Origin: JAJDOJ01 sp034722015
GTDB lineage: Bacteria; Pseudomonadota; Gammaproteobacteria; JAJDOJ01
Direction of reading: 5' to 3'
Length of the DNA: 64,000 nt
NCBI GenBank assembly: GCA_034722015.1
Contig: JAYENI010000089.1
Location: forward strand, 1 to 64,000
The notes under the pieces are model-generated. The model was not told the origin of the DNA and searched no databases. It worked only from the letters and a program-made list of their open reading frames with translations. Positions 35,545 to 44,267 of the stretch are shown piece by piece. Position 1 is the first letter of the stretch. Every line of letters begins with the position of its first letter. Position numbers and translations under genes: made by a program.

Positions 35545-36164
35545 TTCCACGTGGAATACTCCCGGCGTTTTGTATCGGTATCCTTTTGAGTGCCAGCCTG
35601 GAAGTGGCGCAGGCACGTCTGTACCGGTGGGTTGACGAAAACGGAGAGGTGCACTACAGCGATCGCGTACCTCCCAGGGCCATCAAGCAGGAGCAGCGGG
35701 TTTACAACGAGGAAGGACGCTATCTTGAGACTCGAGAGGCGGCAAAGACCCGCGAAGAAATCGAAGCCGAGGAGAAACGCGCCGCTGAACAGGCGGCACT
35801 CAGGGAGAAACTCGAGGCACAGGCGCGTCGTGACCGTGTACTGTTGAGTACATTCACCTCCGTGGAGGAGATCGAAAGGGCCCGCGACGAACGCGTGTCG
35901 ATTATAGCTTCGTCAATAGAGCTGTCGAACAAGAAGCTCATCGAACTCCGCCTCAAGCTGGACCGCATGCAAAAACGCACGGCCTCCATCGAGAAGGTCG
36001 GCAAGAAACCATCTGACTCCCTGAAAAACCAGATCGCCGCGACACGCGACAGTATCAATATCACACAGATCGAGTTAAAGGTGAAACGCACCGAACGGGT
36101 CCTGACAGAGGAGCTGTTCGGGGCCGACATCGCCAGATTCCAGGAACTCGAAAACAGGCGGTAA
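35541..36164 (+). CDS. DUF4124 periplasmic protein with coiled coil
   Basis: 207 residues from the ATG at 35541. A signal peptide (GILLSASLEVAQA) is followed by the DUF4124 motif LYRWVDENGEVHYSDRVPP (about 27-45). The rest (about 60-200) is a long charged coiled coil rich in Arg/Glu/Lys/Ala. DUF4124 is a short beta-rich domain common in gammaproteobacterial envelope proteins; its role is unknown. It is convergent with argB. The frame extends upstream into the N gap, so a longer protein cannot be excluded, but the signal peptide argues for this start. Confidence 0.82.
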   Translation: MIPRGILPAFCIGILLSASLEVAQARLYRWVDENGEVHYSDRVPPRAIKQEQRVYNEEGRYLETREAAKTREEIEAEEKRAAEQAALREKLEAQARRDRVLLSTFTSVEEIERARDERVSIIASSIELSNKKLIELRLKLDRMQKRTASIEKVGKKPSDSLKNQIAATRDSINITQIELKVKRTERVLTEELFGADIARFQELENRR

Positions 36165-36169
36165 CCGTC

Positions 36170-36185
36170 CGGGCACTCCTGCCCG
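36170..36185. terminator. Weak hairpin between convergent DUF4124 and argB genes
   Basis: Six-bp stem CGGGCA / TGCCCG with a 4-base loop, in the 29-bp space between convergent stop codons. There is no T-run on either strand, so termination is only suggested by position. Confidence 0.3.
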
Positions 36186-36193
36186 AACCCGCG

Positions 36194-37081
36194 TTAACCC
36201 CGAATCAGGGTCCCTACCCCCGCATCCGAGAACAATTCCAGCAACACGGCGTGTTCCACACGGCCGTCGATAATGTGGGCCGTTCTCACTCCGGAACGCA
36301 CGGCATCCAGCGCGCAATCGACCTTCGGTAGCATTCCGCCGTGTATCGTACCGTTTCCGATCAACCCGTCGACATCGCGCGGGCCGAGCCCGGTCAACAG
36401 GTTCCCGGCGCCATCCAGGATCCCGGATGTATTCGTTAACAGAATCAGCTTCTCGGCACTCAAAACAGAGGCCAGTTTGCCCGCAACCAGGTCGGCGTTG
36501 ATGTTATAGGAATCTCCGTCATTCCCGACACCGATAGGGGCAATGACCGGGATGAATCCGCCATCCTCCAGCATTCGCACCACGTCCGGATCGATCCCGC
36601 TGACCTCGCCGACATGTCCCAGATCGATGATCTCCGGCACCTCCAGCTCCGGTGTCTTGCGCTCGATCTGCAGCCGGCGCGCCCTTATTAGTCCACCGTC
36701 CTTGCCGGTCAACCCTACGGCACGTCCGCCGTGGCGATTGACGAGATTGACGATTTCCTTGTTGACCAGGCCGCCCAGGACCATCTCTACAACGTCCATG
36801 GTCTCGCTGTCGGTGACGCGCATACCCTCGACGAACCGGGATTCCTTTCCAAGCTGTTCGAGGAGGTTTCCGATCTGGGGCCCCCCGCCATGGACCACCA
36901 CCGGATTGATACCGACGTGTTTCATCAACACGATATCGCGGGCGAAGCTGCTCTTTAGCGCCTCGTCGACCATGGCGTTTCCACCGTATTTGATGACGAT
37001 GGTCTTGCCTGTGAAACGCTGTATATAGGGCAACGCCTCGATCAGGATTTTTGCAAAATCTGCTGCCGGAGTCTTGTCCAT
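36194..37081 (-). CDS. argB: Acetylglutamate kinase
   Basis: 295 residues from the ATG at 37081; the longer frame reaches into the algC remnant and is rejected. It has the amino-acid kinase pattern: TIVIKYGGNAM near the N-terminus, VVVHGGGPQIG, GLTGKDGGLI, YNINADLVAGKLA, and LLTNTSGI. It carries out the second step of arginine synthesis. In related genomes argB follows algC; here only a remnant of algC lies 35 bp upstream. Confidence 0.96.
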   Translation of the reverse strand: MDKTPAADFAKILIEALPYIQRFTGKTIVIKYGGNAMVDEALKSSFARDIVLMKHVGINPVVVHGGGPQIGNLLEQLGKESRFVEGMRVTDSETMDVVEMVLGGLVNKEIVNLVNRHGGRAVGLTGKDGGLIRARRLQIERKTPELEVPEIIDLGHVGEVSGIDPDVVRMLEDGGFIPVIAPIGVGNDGDSYNINADLVAGKLASVLSAEKLILLTNTSGILDGAGNLLTGLGPRDVDGLIGNGTIHGGMLPKVDCALDAVRSGVRTAHIIDGRVEHAVLLELFSDAGVGTLIRG

Positions 37082-37115
37082 ATGAATGTCTTCATCCGTC
37101 TGGATAGCGTTGTTT

Positions 37116-37464
37116 TCAGAAGGGAAGTGCGAGTCCGGGCCGGACTGCATGGATCTGTTGACGGAATCGATCCTCGATGTCCCGGAGAAATTGCCGCACC
37201 TTTGGATTCCATGGGGAGGACCGGCGTGGGGACTTCGCCGATATCGATAGCAGTGCAACCGGCGCGGGAAAGACCCCGGCACGCGGCTTCGGCCGGCTCC
37301 GGACTCGTCAACCGACCGTCCCGACCCACGGCAACGCGCGTACTGCCCGGGTGCAACCCACCAAAGGCGCACGCGATGTCGGTCACCGTTTCCGGCGACA
37401 GCGCGTCTGGAACGACACCCCTGATATCGTTGGTGCGAAATATCGCGGGATCGGGGTTCACCAA
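37116..37464 (-). pseudogene. algC: algC (phosphomannomutase/phosphoglucomutase) pseudogene with internal deletion
   Basis: The 5' part encodes an AlgC N-terminus: AIFRTNDIRGVVPDALSPE, then VAVGRDGRLTSPE and DIGEVPTPVL, about 83 residues. At about 37210 the sequence switches to a different frame that reads IEDRFRQQIHAVRPGLALPF and a stop at 37116-37118, which fits the C-terminus of AlgC-type enzymes. The central part, including the catalytic phosphoserine loop and roughly 1.1 kb, is missing, and the ends are out of frame. Its place between dut and argB is the standard one for algC. A real deletion or an assembly collapse are both possible. Confidence 0.8.
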
Positions 37465-37494
37465 CGACGAATGGTTGCGAATTCGAAAACTGGA

Positions 37495-37986
37495 TCAGTG
37501 GCGGCCGGAATGACCGAATCCACCGTCCCCGCGTTCGGAGGGACGAAACTCGTCGACGATTGCCAGATCAGCCTGAACCACCGGCACGAACACCAGTTGC
37601 GCAATGCGCTCGCCCGGCTCCACCTGGAAGACACGACCGCCCCGATTCCAGCAGGACACCATCAGCTGGCCCTGGTAGTCGCTGTCGATCAGTCCGACCA
37701 GATTACCGAGCACGATTCCGTGCTTATGCCCCAACCCGGACCTCGGCAGGATCGTCGCCGCCAGCCCGGAATCGCCGATATGAATGGCGAGCCCGGTGGG
37801 AATCAACTCGGTCTGACCGGGTTCGAGTATCAGGATGCCGTCCAGGCAGGCCCGGAGATCGAGGCCCGCGGATCCTGGCGTTGCGTATTCGGGAAGGGGG
37901 ATATCGCGTCCGATCCTCTCGTCAAGGATCCTGACTTCGACAGTGGGTCTTGTAGACTCAATTCGTGCCGGACTTGCCTGCTGCAT
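37495..37986 (-). CDS. dut: dUTP diphosphatase
   Basis: 163 residues (usual about 150). The five dUTPase motifs are visible: PGSAGLDLRA, LPRSGLGHKHGI, GLIDSDYQGQLMVS, GERIAQLVFVPV, and the flexible C-terminal arm RGDGGFGHSG. It removes dUTP and supplies dUMP. It overlaps the end of coaBC by 29 bases, consistent with the coaBC-dut operon found in many gammaproteobacteria. Confidence 0.96.
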   Translation of the reverse strand: MQQASPARIESTRPTVEVRILDERIGRDIPLPEYATPGSAGLDLRACLDGILILEPGQTELIPTGLAIHIGDSGLAATILPRSGLGHKHGIVLGNLVGLIDSDYQGQLMVSCWNRGGRVFQVEPGERIAQLVFVPVVQADLAIVDEFRPSERGDGGFGHSGRH

Positions 37987-39169
37987 AACGTGTTGCGATC
38001 AGTTGAAGGAGTTGGCGTGCGAGAAGCCGTTTGTCCATTCGGGGCAGTTCGCAGTGACCGTCGCGCCAGAAAACCTCGAGGCGGTTCTCCGCACTGTCAA
38101 AACCGACCCCTGCCTCCGCCACGGGATTGGCGGCGATCATATCAAGATTTTTCGCGTGGAGTTTCTGTTTTGCATACGCCGCGAGATCCTCGGTCTCGGC
38201 GGCGAAACCGACCACGAAGGGCCTCGGTGAGGCCTTGACCACCTCCGAGAGGATATCCGGATTCCGCGTCAGTTCCAGCTGGAAACCGACCTGTTTCTTC
38301 TTGATTTTCCGTTTCCAAGGGACAGCGGGTCGGTAGTCCGCCACCGCCGCGGTCGAAATGAAGATATCCGCCCCGCCAACGTAGCGCATGACCGCCGCAC
38401 GCATCTCCTGCGCGCTGTCGACGTCGTGACGCTTGACGCCGGCAGGTGTCGCGAGCGTCACGGGTCCACTCACCAGCGTAACCTCGCCGCCTTCGTCCGC
38501 AGCGGCGGAGGCCACCGCGAACCCCATTCGCCCCGAACTGCGATTTGACAGGTAGCGCACCGGGTCGATGGCCTCTTGCGTGGGACCAGCCGTCACAAGG
38601 AGCCTCAACCCGCTCAGAAAACCGTCCGAAAGCAGCTTCCCGGCAGCCGCGACAAGATCGAAGGGTTCGAACATCCGTCCCTCCCCAGTCTCTCCGCAGG
38701 CCTGCTCGCCCTCGCCAGGACCCAGAAGGTGAATGCCCCGCTCGCGAAGCACGTTAACGTTCGCGCGCGTCGCGGCATTCTCCCACATCGCCTGATTCAT
38801 CGCCGGCGCCAGAGCGATCGGGGCCCGTGTTGCAAGGCAGAGTGTGGCGAGCAGATCGTCAGCAAGCCCGTGCGCGAGCCTCGCCATGAAATCAGCACTC
38901 GCCGGCGCTATCAGCACGAGATCCGCGCGCCTCGCCAGGGAGATATGTCCCATCGCCGCTTCGGCCGAGGGATCGAGCAGGTCGGTGTGAACCGGATTGG
39001 CTGACACCGCCTGGAAGGTCAACGGGGCGACAAATCGGGTCGCCGCGGGGGTCATGACCACGTGCACGGCGGCGCCCGCCTTGCGCAACCGCCGTGCAAG
39101 ATCGGCGCTCTTGTAGGCGGCAATGCCGCCCGTCACGCCCAGAACAATGTGCCGCCCGCTCAGTGACAT
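37958..39169 (-). CDS. coaBC: Bifunctional phosphopantothenoylcysteine decarboxylase / phosphopantothenate-cysteine ligase
   Basis: 403 residues. The CoaC flavoprotein half (about 1-185) has VTGGIAAYKSADLARRL and APAMNQAMW with the conserved PAMN region, plus the active Cys in EQACGETGEGRM. The CoaB half (about 190-400) has TAGPTQEAIDPVRYLSNRSSG and FAAET. It catalyses two steps to coenzyme A. It is divergent from radC, as commonly seen, and leads the coaBC-dut-algC remnant-argB array. Confidence 0.95.
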   Translation of the reverse strand: MSLSGRHIVLGVTGGIAAYKSADLARRLRKAGAAVHVVMTPAATRFVAPLTFQAVSANPVHTDLLDPSAEAAMGHISLARRADLVLIAPASADFMARLAHGLADDLLATLCLATRAPIALAPAMNQAMWENAATRANVNVLRERGIHLLGPGEGEQACGETGEGRMFEPFDLVAAAGKLLSDGFLSGLRLLVTAGPTQEAIDPVRYLSNRSSGRMGFAVASAAADEGGEVTLVSGPVTLATPAGVKRHDVDSAQEMRAAVMRYVGGADIFISTAAVADYRPAVPWKRKIKKKQVGFQLELTRNPDILSEVVKASPRPFVVGFAAETEDLAAYAKQKLHAKNLDMIAANPVAEAGVGFDSAENRLEVFWRDGHCELPRMDKRLLARQLLQLIATRYAAGKSGTN

Positions 39170-39271
39170 GGTGAAATTTTAACAAATTCGCCGCGAAGCG
39201 CCGCACGGCACTCGCGTCGGGCCAGACAGATAATGTCGTCGTTGTCTAGATATCGACAGGGAGTCACTCAC

Positions 39272-39943
39272 ATGGCAATAACGGACTGGCCGGAATCGGA
39301 ACGGCCACGGGAAAAACTACTGACCCGGGGCGCCCACGCCCTCTCGGACGCGGAGCTGCTTGCCATCTTTCTTCGCACCGGGGTGGAAGGATTGTCCGCG
39401 GTCGACCTGGCAAGGGAACTACTGTCGAAATTCGGCGGACTACGACCCCTGCTGCAGGCCGAGTTCGACACGTTCTGCGCCGGACACGGCCTGGGACCAG
39501 CGAAGTTCGCCCAGTTACAGGCGGTTCTCGAGATGGGAAGGCGGCACCTTTTCGAGTCGCTGCGGCGCGGGGAAAGTCTCTCGGGACCGGACAGCACGCG
39601 TGAATTTCTGGCGGCGAGACTCCGGGACCTCCCCTTTGAGGTCTTCGCCTGCCTGTTCCTGGACAATCGCCACCGCGTGATCGCCTTCGAGGAACTGTTT
39701 CGCGGAACCATCGACGGGGCCAGCGTTCATCCAAGGGAAGTCGTGCGCCGGGCCTTGCACCACAACGCCGCCGCGCTGATTTTCGCGCACAATCACCCTT
39801 CCGGAGTCGCCGAACCCAGCCGGGCGGACGAACACATCACCAACCGGCTCAAGGACTCCCTGGCACTGGTGGACATTCGCGTGCTGGATCACTTTGTCAT
39901 CGGGGATACCGTCATGTCCTTCGCGGAACGAGGCCTCCTTTAA
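39272..39943 (+). CDS. radC: RadC/YicR family JAMM-domain protein
   Basis: 223 residues from the ATG at 39272 (MAITDWPESERPREKLLTRG), preferred over an ATG 39 bases upstream because it matches the usual N-terminus and has a GGGAG ribosome site. An N-terminal helix-hairpin-helix region precedes the MPN/JAMM domain with HNHPSGVAEPSRAD, the metal-binding motif. Despite the name, a role in DNA repair was not upheld for E. coli RadC; function is unresolved. It is not on an evident mobile element here. Confidence 0.93.
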   Translation: MAITDWPESERPREKLLTRGAHALSDAELLAIFLRTGVEGLSAVDLARELLSKFGGLRPLLQAEFDTFCAGHGLGPAKFAQLQAVLEMGRRHLFESLRRGESLSGPDSTREFLAARLRDLPFEVFACLFLDNRHRVIAFEELFRGTIDGASVHPREVVRRALHHNAAALIFAHNHPSGVAEPSRADEHITNRLKDSLALVDIRVLDHFVIGDTVMSFAERGLL

Positions 39944-40041
39944 ACGGGATGGGAAACGGCCCGTTCCACACGCACGCCGGTTCGATCGACACAGCGACCT
40001 GCACGACCGCACGGGTTTCCCGACTGTTCCGGATCCCACCT

Positions 40042-41214
40042 TCAGGACCTTCGTCCGGACGTCCCGCCTACGACTTCGGCCAGGGCCTCGAGCAGGCGAT
40101 CGACCTGGGATTCCCTGTGCGCCGCCGAGAGGGTGATTCGCAGCCTGGCACTGCGTTCCGGAACCGTCGGCGGTCGGATCGCCGCGACGAAGAACCCCTT
40201 GTCCAGGAGCGCCTCGCTGACTCTGTGCGCGCGCTCCGCATCTCCCAGCAGGATCGGCTGGATAGGAGTGATGGAGTCCAGGACCGGCAACCCGATGGAC
40301 GCCACACCTTTTCGGAAGCGCTCGATCAGTGCGCGCAGGTGCGTCCTTCTCCATCCTTCCCTGCGAAGCACGGCCAGGGCGGCCCGAGTCGCCTCCGCCA
40401 GCGCGGGTGGCGGGGCAGTCGTGTAAATATACGTGCGCGCGAACTGGATCAGGGTCTCGATCAGGTCTTCCTCTCCCGCCACGAACGCACCGAAGGTACC
40501 AAAGGCCTTGCCCAGCGTCCCCATGAGGACGGGCACCTGACGCTGATCGAGCCCGAAGTACTCCAGCGTGCCTTGTCCGAATTCACCAAGGACGCCCAGC
40601 CCGTGCGCATCGTCGACCATCAGCCAGGCATCATGACGCCCGGCCAGCCGGGACAGTTCCGGGAGCGGCGCGATATCGCCGTCCATGCTGAACACACCGT
40701 CGGACACGATAAGCGCCTGGCGGAAATCGACACTTGCGAAACGGGATTCCAGACTGGAAAGATCCGCGTGGCTGTAGCGTACGAAATGCGCGGCGCTGGC
40801 CAGTCCGGCGTCGAGCAGCGAGGCATGGTTCAGCCGATCCTCGAACACGGCGTCTCCCCGCCTGAGCAGCGCGTGTGCCACGCCGAGGTTGGCCATGTAC
40901 CCGGTGGAGAACAGCAGCGCCCGGGACCGATCGGTGAAATCTGCGAGTTCCTCCTCCAGGGCGTGATGGGCGCCGGTGTGTCCGGTAATCAGATGCGCGG
41001 ACCCCGATCCGACACCATAATGATCAGCCCCGCGACGAAATGCGGCGATCACCTCGGGGTGGTTGGCAAGACCCAGATAGTCGTTGCTGCAAAAGTTGAC
41101 GATGCGCCTGCCGTCCAGCGCGCGCTCCGGCTTCTGGGCCCCCTGCGCAAGACGCCGATCGCGATAGAGCCCGGCTATCCGATGCTTCTCGAGTCTTTCC
41201 CTGAGACCCTTCAA
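40042..41214 (-). CDS. bioF: 8-amino-7-oxononanoate synthase
   Basis: 390 residues, alpha-oxoamine synthase family. Motifs are FCSNDYLGLANHPEV, GSGSAHLITGH, VDDAHGLGVLGE, and the PLP Lys in MGTLGKAFGTFGAF. It condenses pimeloyl-thioester with alanine in biotin synthesis. It follows bioB by 21 bp in one operon. bioA, bioC, bioD and bioH are not in the window. Confidence 0.95.
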   Translation of the reverse strand: MKGLRERLEKHRIAGLYRDRRLAQGAQKPERALDGRRIVNFCSNDYLGLANHPEVIAAFRRGADHYGVGSGSAHLITGHTGAHHALEEELADFTDRSRALLFSTGYMANLGVAHALLRRGDAVFEDRLNHASLLDAGLASAAHFVRYSHADLSSLESRFASVDFRQALIVSDGVFSMDGDIAPLPELSRLAGRHDAWLMVDDAHGLGVLGEFGQGTLEYFGLDQRQVPVLMGTLGKAFGTFGAFVAGEEDLIETLIQFARTYIYTTAPPPALAEATRAALAVLRREGWRRTHLRALIERFRKGVASIGLPVLDSITPIQPILLGDAERAHRVSEALLDKGFFVAAIRPPTVPERSARLRITLSAAHRESQVDRLLEALAEVVGGTSGRRS

Positions 41215-41235
41215 GCAACCGGACCCCGACTGGCG

Positions 41236-42267
41236 TCAGGCACGGGATACCGTATCCGGCGGTGTATTCCCGCCTGCGTTCGGCGATTCAGGCACCTTGT
41301 TGGCGACAGCGGGCGCGGGAACGACCCCGAGGCGGGCAAAGAGATCCAGATCGTGACCCTCGCCCGGGTTCGGCTGGGTCAGCAGCTTCTCTCCATAGAA
41401 TATGGAGTTGGCCCCGGCAAGAATACACAGGGCCTGTGTCTCGTCAGACATGTCCTCGCGACCGGCCGACAACCGGATCACCGACCGGGGCATGAGGACC
41501 CGGGCCGTGGCGACGGTGCGTACAAATTCAAGGGAATCCAGGTCGGGTGCGTCGGACAACGGCGTGCCCTCCACCCGGACCAGCATGTTGACGGGAACCG
41601 ACTCCGGGTGCTCTGCCAGGTTCGCCAGTTGCCGCAGGAGACCGGCCCGATCCTCCCTGCTCTCGCCCATACCGAGAATGCCGCCGCTGCAGACATGAAT
41701 GCCCGCCTCACGTACGTGTTCAAGCGTGTCGAGCCGGTCCTGATAGGTCCGGGTCGAGACGATCTCACCGTAGAACTCGGGGGACGTATCCAGATTGTGG
41801 TTGTAGTAGTCCAGCCCCGCCGCTGCGAGACGCCGCGCCTGCCCGGCGTCGAGCATACCGAGCGTCACACAGGTCTCCAGTCCCTCGCCCCGGACCGCGT
41901 GAACCATGTCGATGACCGAGTCCAGGTTCCGGTCAGTGGGATTTCGCCAGGCCGCGCCCATACAGAAACGCGTCGCTCCCCTCTCCCTGGCCGCCCGGGC
42001 GCTCTCGAGCACCTCGTCCAGCGGCAGCAAACGCTCCCGATCGAGCCCTGTCTCGTACCGTGCGCTTTGGGGGCAATATGCGCAATCCTCGGGACACGCG
42101 CCGGTCTTGATCGAGAGCAGGGTGCTCACTTGCACGGTGTTCGGTGCGTGACACTCACGATGGATACCCTGTGCCGCGAACACAAGATCGTTGAAGGGAC
42201 GTCCCAGGATTTCGAGAATTTCGTCGAGGCCCCAGTCGTGCCGCAGCTCGGGATAGTATGTATTCAT
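41236..42267 (-). CDS. bioB: Biotin synthase
   Basis: 343 residues from the ATG at 42267 (MNTYYPELRHDWGLDEI). The radical-SAM cysteines are in TGACPEDCAYCPQS. Residues of the [2Fe-2S] cluster and substrate pocket include FCMGAAWRNPT, CVTLGMLD, YYNHNLDTSPEFY, and RLSAGRE (conserved Arg). It inserts sulfur into dethiobiotin. The C-terminal 35 residues are a Pro/Ala-rich extension. It heads bioB-bioF and is divergent from comF. Confidence 0.96.
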   Translation of the reverse strand: MNTYYPELRHDWGLDEILEILGRPFNDLVFAAQGIHRECHAPNTVQVSTLLSIKTGACPEDCAYCPQSARYETGLDRERLLPLDEVLESARAARERGATRFCMGAAWRNPTDRNLDSVIDMVHAVRGEGLETCVTLGMLDAGQARRLAAAGLDYYNHNLDTSPEFYGEIVSTRTYQDRLDTLEHVREAGIHVCSGGILGMGESREDRAGLLRQLANLAEHPESVPVNMLVRVEGTPLSDAPDLDSLEFVRTVATARVLMPRSVIRLSAGREDMSDETQALCILAGANSIFYGEKLLTQPNPGEGHDLDLFARLGVVPAPAVANKVPESPNAGGNTPPDTVSRA

Positions 42268-42449
42268 CGCGGAGTATCCGGTTCCGGTTGGAGGCCTCCG
42301 CCACACGGTTCGTGCGGGCGGGGTCGGCCCAGTCTATCGGTAGTGGAAACGGTGTCAAATCAAGTCCAACGGGCACGCCCTGCTCCTCCGGTGGGGCGAT
42401 CAGCGCACGGAATCACTGGCGCGGACCGCCGGAGCATTGGGGCAGAATC

Positions 42450-43151
42450 GTGATCGGCCCCCTGGATGTCCGGCTGCCATGTTGGCTTTACCCACCAACC
42501 TGCATGCTATGCGGCGCGCCCGGAAACGCGGGAACGGATCTGTGCGCCGGGTGCCACGCCGATTTGCCGCGGATCTCCCGCCCCTGTCACCTTTGCGGCC
42601 TGCCCCTTGCGGAACATGTCTCGAGCCCGTGTGTTCATTGCCGGTCTCGCCCACCCGAACCTGACCTCGTGCTCGCCCCTTACCGCTATGCGCCACCGGT
42701 GGACAAGCTCGTGCAGCGCGCGAAGTTCAACCGCGACCTCGCCGCCACCCGCCTGCTGGGCAACCTGCTGGCCGACGCCGTGCGCAACTCCGGGCACGAA
42801 CTTCCCACGCTGGTCATCCCGGTCCCACTGCATCCTTCTCGACAACGGGTGCGGGGCTATAACCAGTCACGGGAACTGGCACGCCATGCCGGTCGGGGGC
42901 TGAACATCCCCGTTTCTCCCGGTGCGGTCGTGCGTACGAGGGACAACCCGCCGCAGGCGGGCCTGACCGCCAAGGCCCGACGCGCAAATGTTCGTGGCGC
43001 CTTCGCGGTACGACACGACACCGAAGGCGCTCATGTCGCCATTCTGGACGACGTACTCACCACCGGCTCAACGGTCTCGGAAATCGTGCATTGCCTGCGA
43101 CGGACCGGGACCCGCAGGATAGAGGTCTGGACCATCGCGCGGACGGTTTGA
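42450..43151 (+). CDS. comF: ComF family phosphoribosyltransferase-like protein
   Basis: 233 residues from a GTG at 42450; the longer frame antiparallel to bioB is rejected. An N-terminal zinc-finger region has four cysteine pairs (CMLC, CAGC, CHLC, CVHC). The C-terminal PRTase domain has RVRGYNQSRELAR and VAILDDVLTTGST, the PRPP-loop motif. In naturally competent bacteria ComF helps bring DNA across the inner membrane; in others its role is unclear. It lies divergent from the bioB gene as in many gammaproteobacteria. Confidence 0.92.
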   Translation: MIGPLDVRLPCWLYPPTCMLCGAPGNAGTDLCAGCHADLPRISRPCHLCGLPLAEHVSSPCVHCRSRPPEPDLVLAPYRYAPPVDKLVQRAKFNRDLAATRLLGNLLADAVRNSGHELPTLVIPVPLHPSRQRVRGYNQSRELARHAGRGLNIPVSPGAVVRTRDNPPQAGLTAKARRANVRGAFAVRHDTEGAHVAILDDVLTTGSTVSEIVHCLRRTGTRRIEVWTIARTV

Positions 43152-43173
43152 TCAGTCACCCAACAATCAGCCC

Positions 43174-43209
43174 TTGGGCGATTGCCGGAATTCGACAGAA
43201 ATCGCCTTA
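43174..43209. mobile_element. Remnant of the palindromic element: the two ends joined, inner part lost
   Basis: 36 bp containing only the two outer ends of the 157-bp element in inverted orientation: GGCGATTTCTGTC at the ubiA side and GGCGATTGCCGG at the comF side (one TAA changed to CAA). The TAA flanking the left end is used as the ubiA stop codon. Loss of the hairpin body by slippage would give this product. Confidence 0.8.
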
Positions 43210-44106
43210 GTCCGCGAATGCGTAGTGCAACGCAATACCCGCGAAGATCACCATCCCGAAGTAGTTGTTGTTCAGGAAAGCCCGGAAGCACGCCTCCGGC
43301 CGGCGACCCGCGATCAGTTTCTGCTCACGTACGAACAGACCGGCGCCGGCAAGGAGCGCGACGTAGTACACGGGTCCGAGGCCCGCCAGGTTGCCGGCCA
43401 CGGCCAGCACCACCAGCACCGCCAGCTGGATCACACCAACGATCAGCCGGTCCAGTTCACCAAACAGAATCGCGGTACTCTTGACGCCGATCTTCAGGTC
43501 GTCGCCCCGGTCCGCCATCGCATACATCGTGTCGTAGGCGGTCGCCCAGAGCACCGTGGCCGCAAACAGCAGCCAGGCGACCGGTGGTGGCCAGTCTCCT
43601 GTCTGGGCCGCGAATGCCATGGGTACGGCCCACCCGAACGCGGCACCCAGATGGACCTGCGGCAGGTAATGAAACCGCTTCATGAACGGGTAGGTCGCGG
43701 CGAGCACCACGCCCGCCACGGATAGCAGCAACGTGAGTCGATTGAGGGCCAGTACCAGCAAAAAGGCGGTAAATGCGAGGCCGACGAACACCGAAAGCGC
43801 CTCGCGGGGTGACACCGCGCCGCGCGCGATCGGGCGCCCCCGTGTCCGTTCGACATGGAGATCGATCTCGCGATCTGCGTAGTCGTTGATCGCGCATCCG
43901 GCGGAGCGCATCAGGATCACGCCCGCCACGAAAATTGTCAGAACTCCGATATCGGGAATGCCCTCCGCGGCGATCCACAGCGCCCATAACGTCGGCCACA
44001 AAAGCAGAAATATCCCGATCGGACGGTCCAGGCGAACCAGCCGCGCATACTCGACGATGCGATCGGTTACGCGCCGGCACCTGTCGGACTGGCAGAACGA
44101 AGGCAT
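43207..44106 (-). CDS. ubiA: 4-hydroxybenzoate polyprenyltransferase
   Basis: 299 residues from the ATG at 44106. Nine or so membrane helices are visible. The first Asp-rich motif is SAGCAINDYADREIDLHVERTRGRP and the second is AYDTMYAMADRGDD, both needed for prenyl-diphosphate/Mg binding. It attaches the polyprenyl tail in ubiquinone synthesis at the inner membrane. Its TAA stop codon lies in the flank of the palindromic element remnant, so the last residues may have been altered by the insertion. Confidence 0.95.
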   Translation of the reverse strand: MPSFCQSDRCRRVTDRIVEYARLVRLDRPIGIFLLLWPTLWALWIAAEGIPDIGVLTIFVAGVILMRSAGCAINDYADREIDLHVERTRGRPIARGAVSPREALSVFVGLAFTAFLLVLALNRLTLLLSVAGVVLAATYPFMKRFHYLPQVHLGAAFGWAVPMAFAAQTGDWPPPVAWLLFAATVLWATAYDTMYAMADRGDDLKIGVKSTAILFGELDRLIVGVIQLAVLVVLAVAGNLAGLGPVYYVALLAGAGLFVREQKLIAGRRPEACFRAFLNNNYFGMVIFAGIALHYAFAD

Positions 44107-44267
44107 GGGAGAAATGATACCGGATCGGTCCTGAAACATTCATTTTCCGGGCGCCGGACATGTACCGACCGATCAGCGAAGCGGGCAACCCCGGCTTCGC
44201 CTTACGGTATGATCACACCCGGAACCCGTGCGGCGAATCCTGACACGAAGAACAAGAAATCGAGATT

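Noticed and set aside
39949..42453. 834-codon open frame on the plus strand opposite bioF and bioB
   Set aside because: It lies fully antisense to two clear genes and its composition follows from GC-rich third codon positions; no motif or start context supports it.
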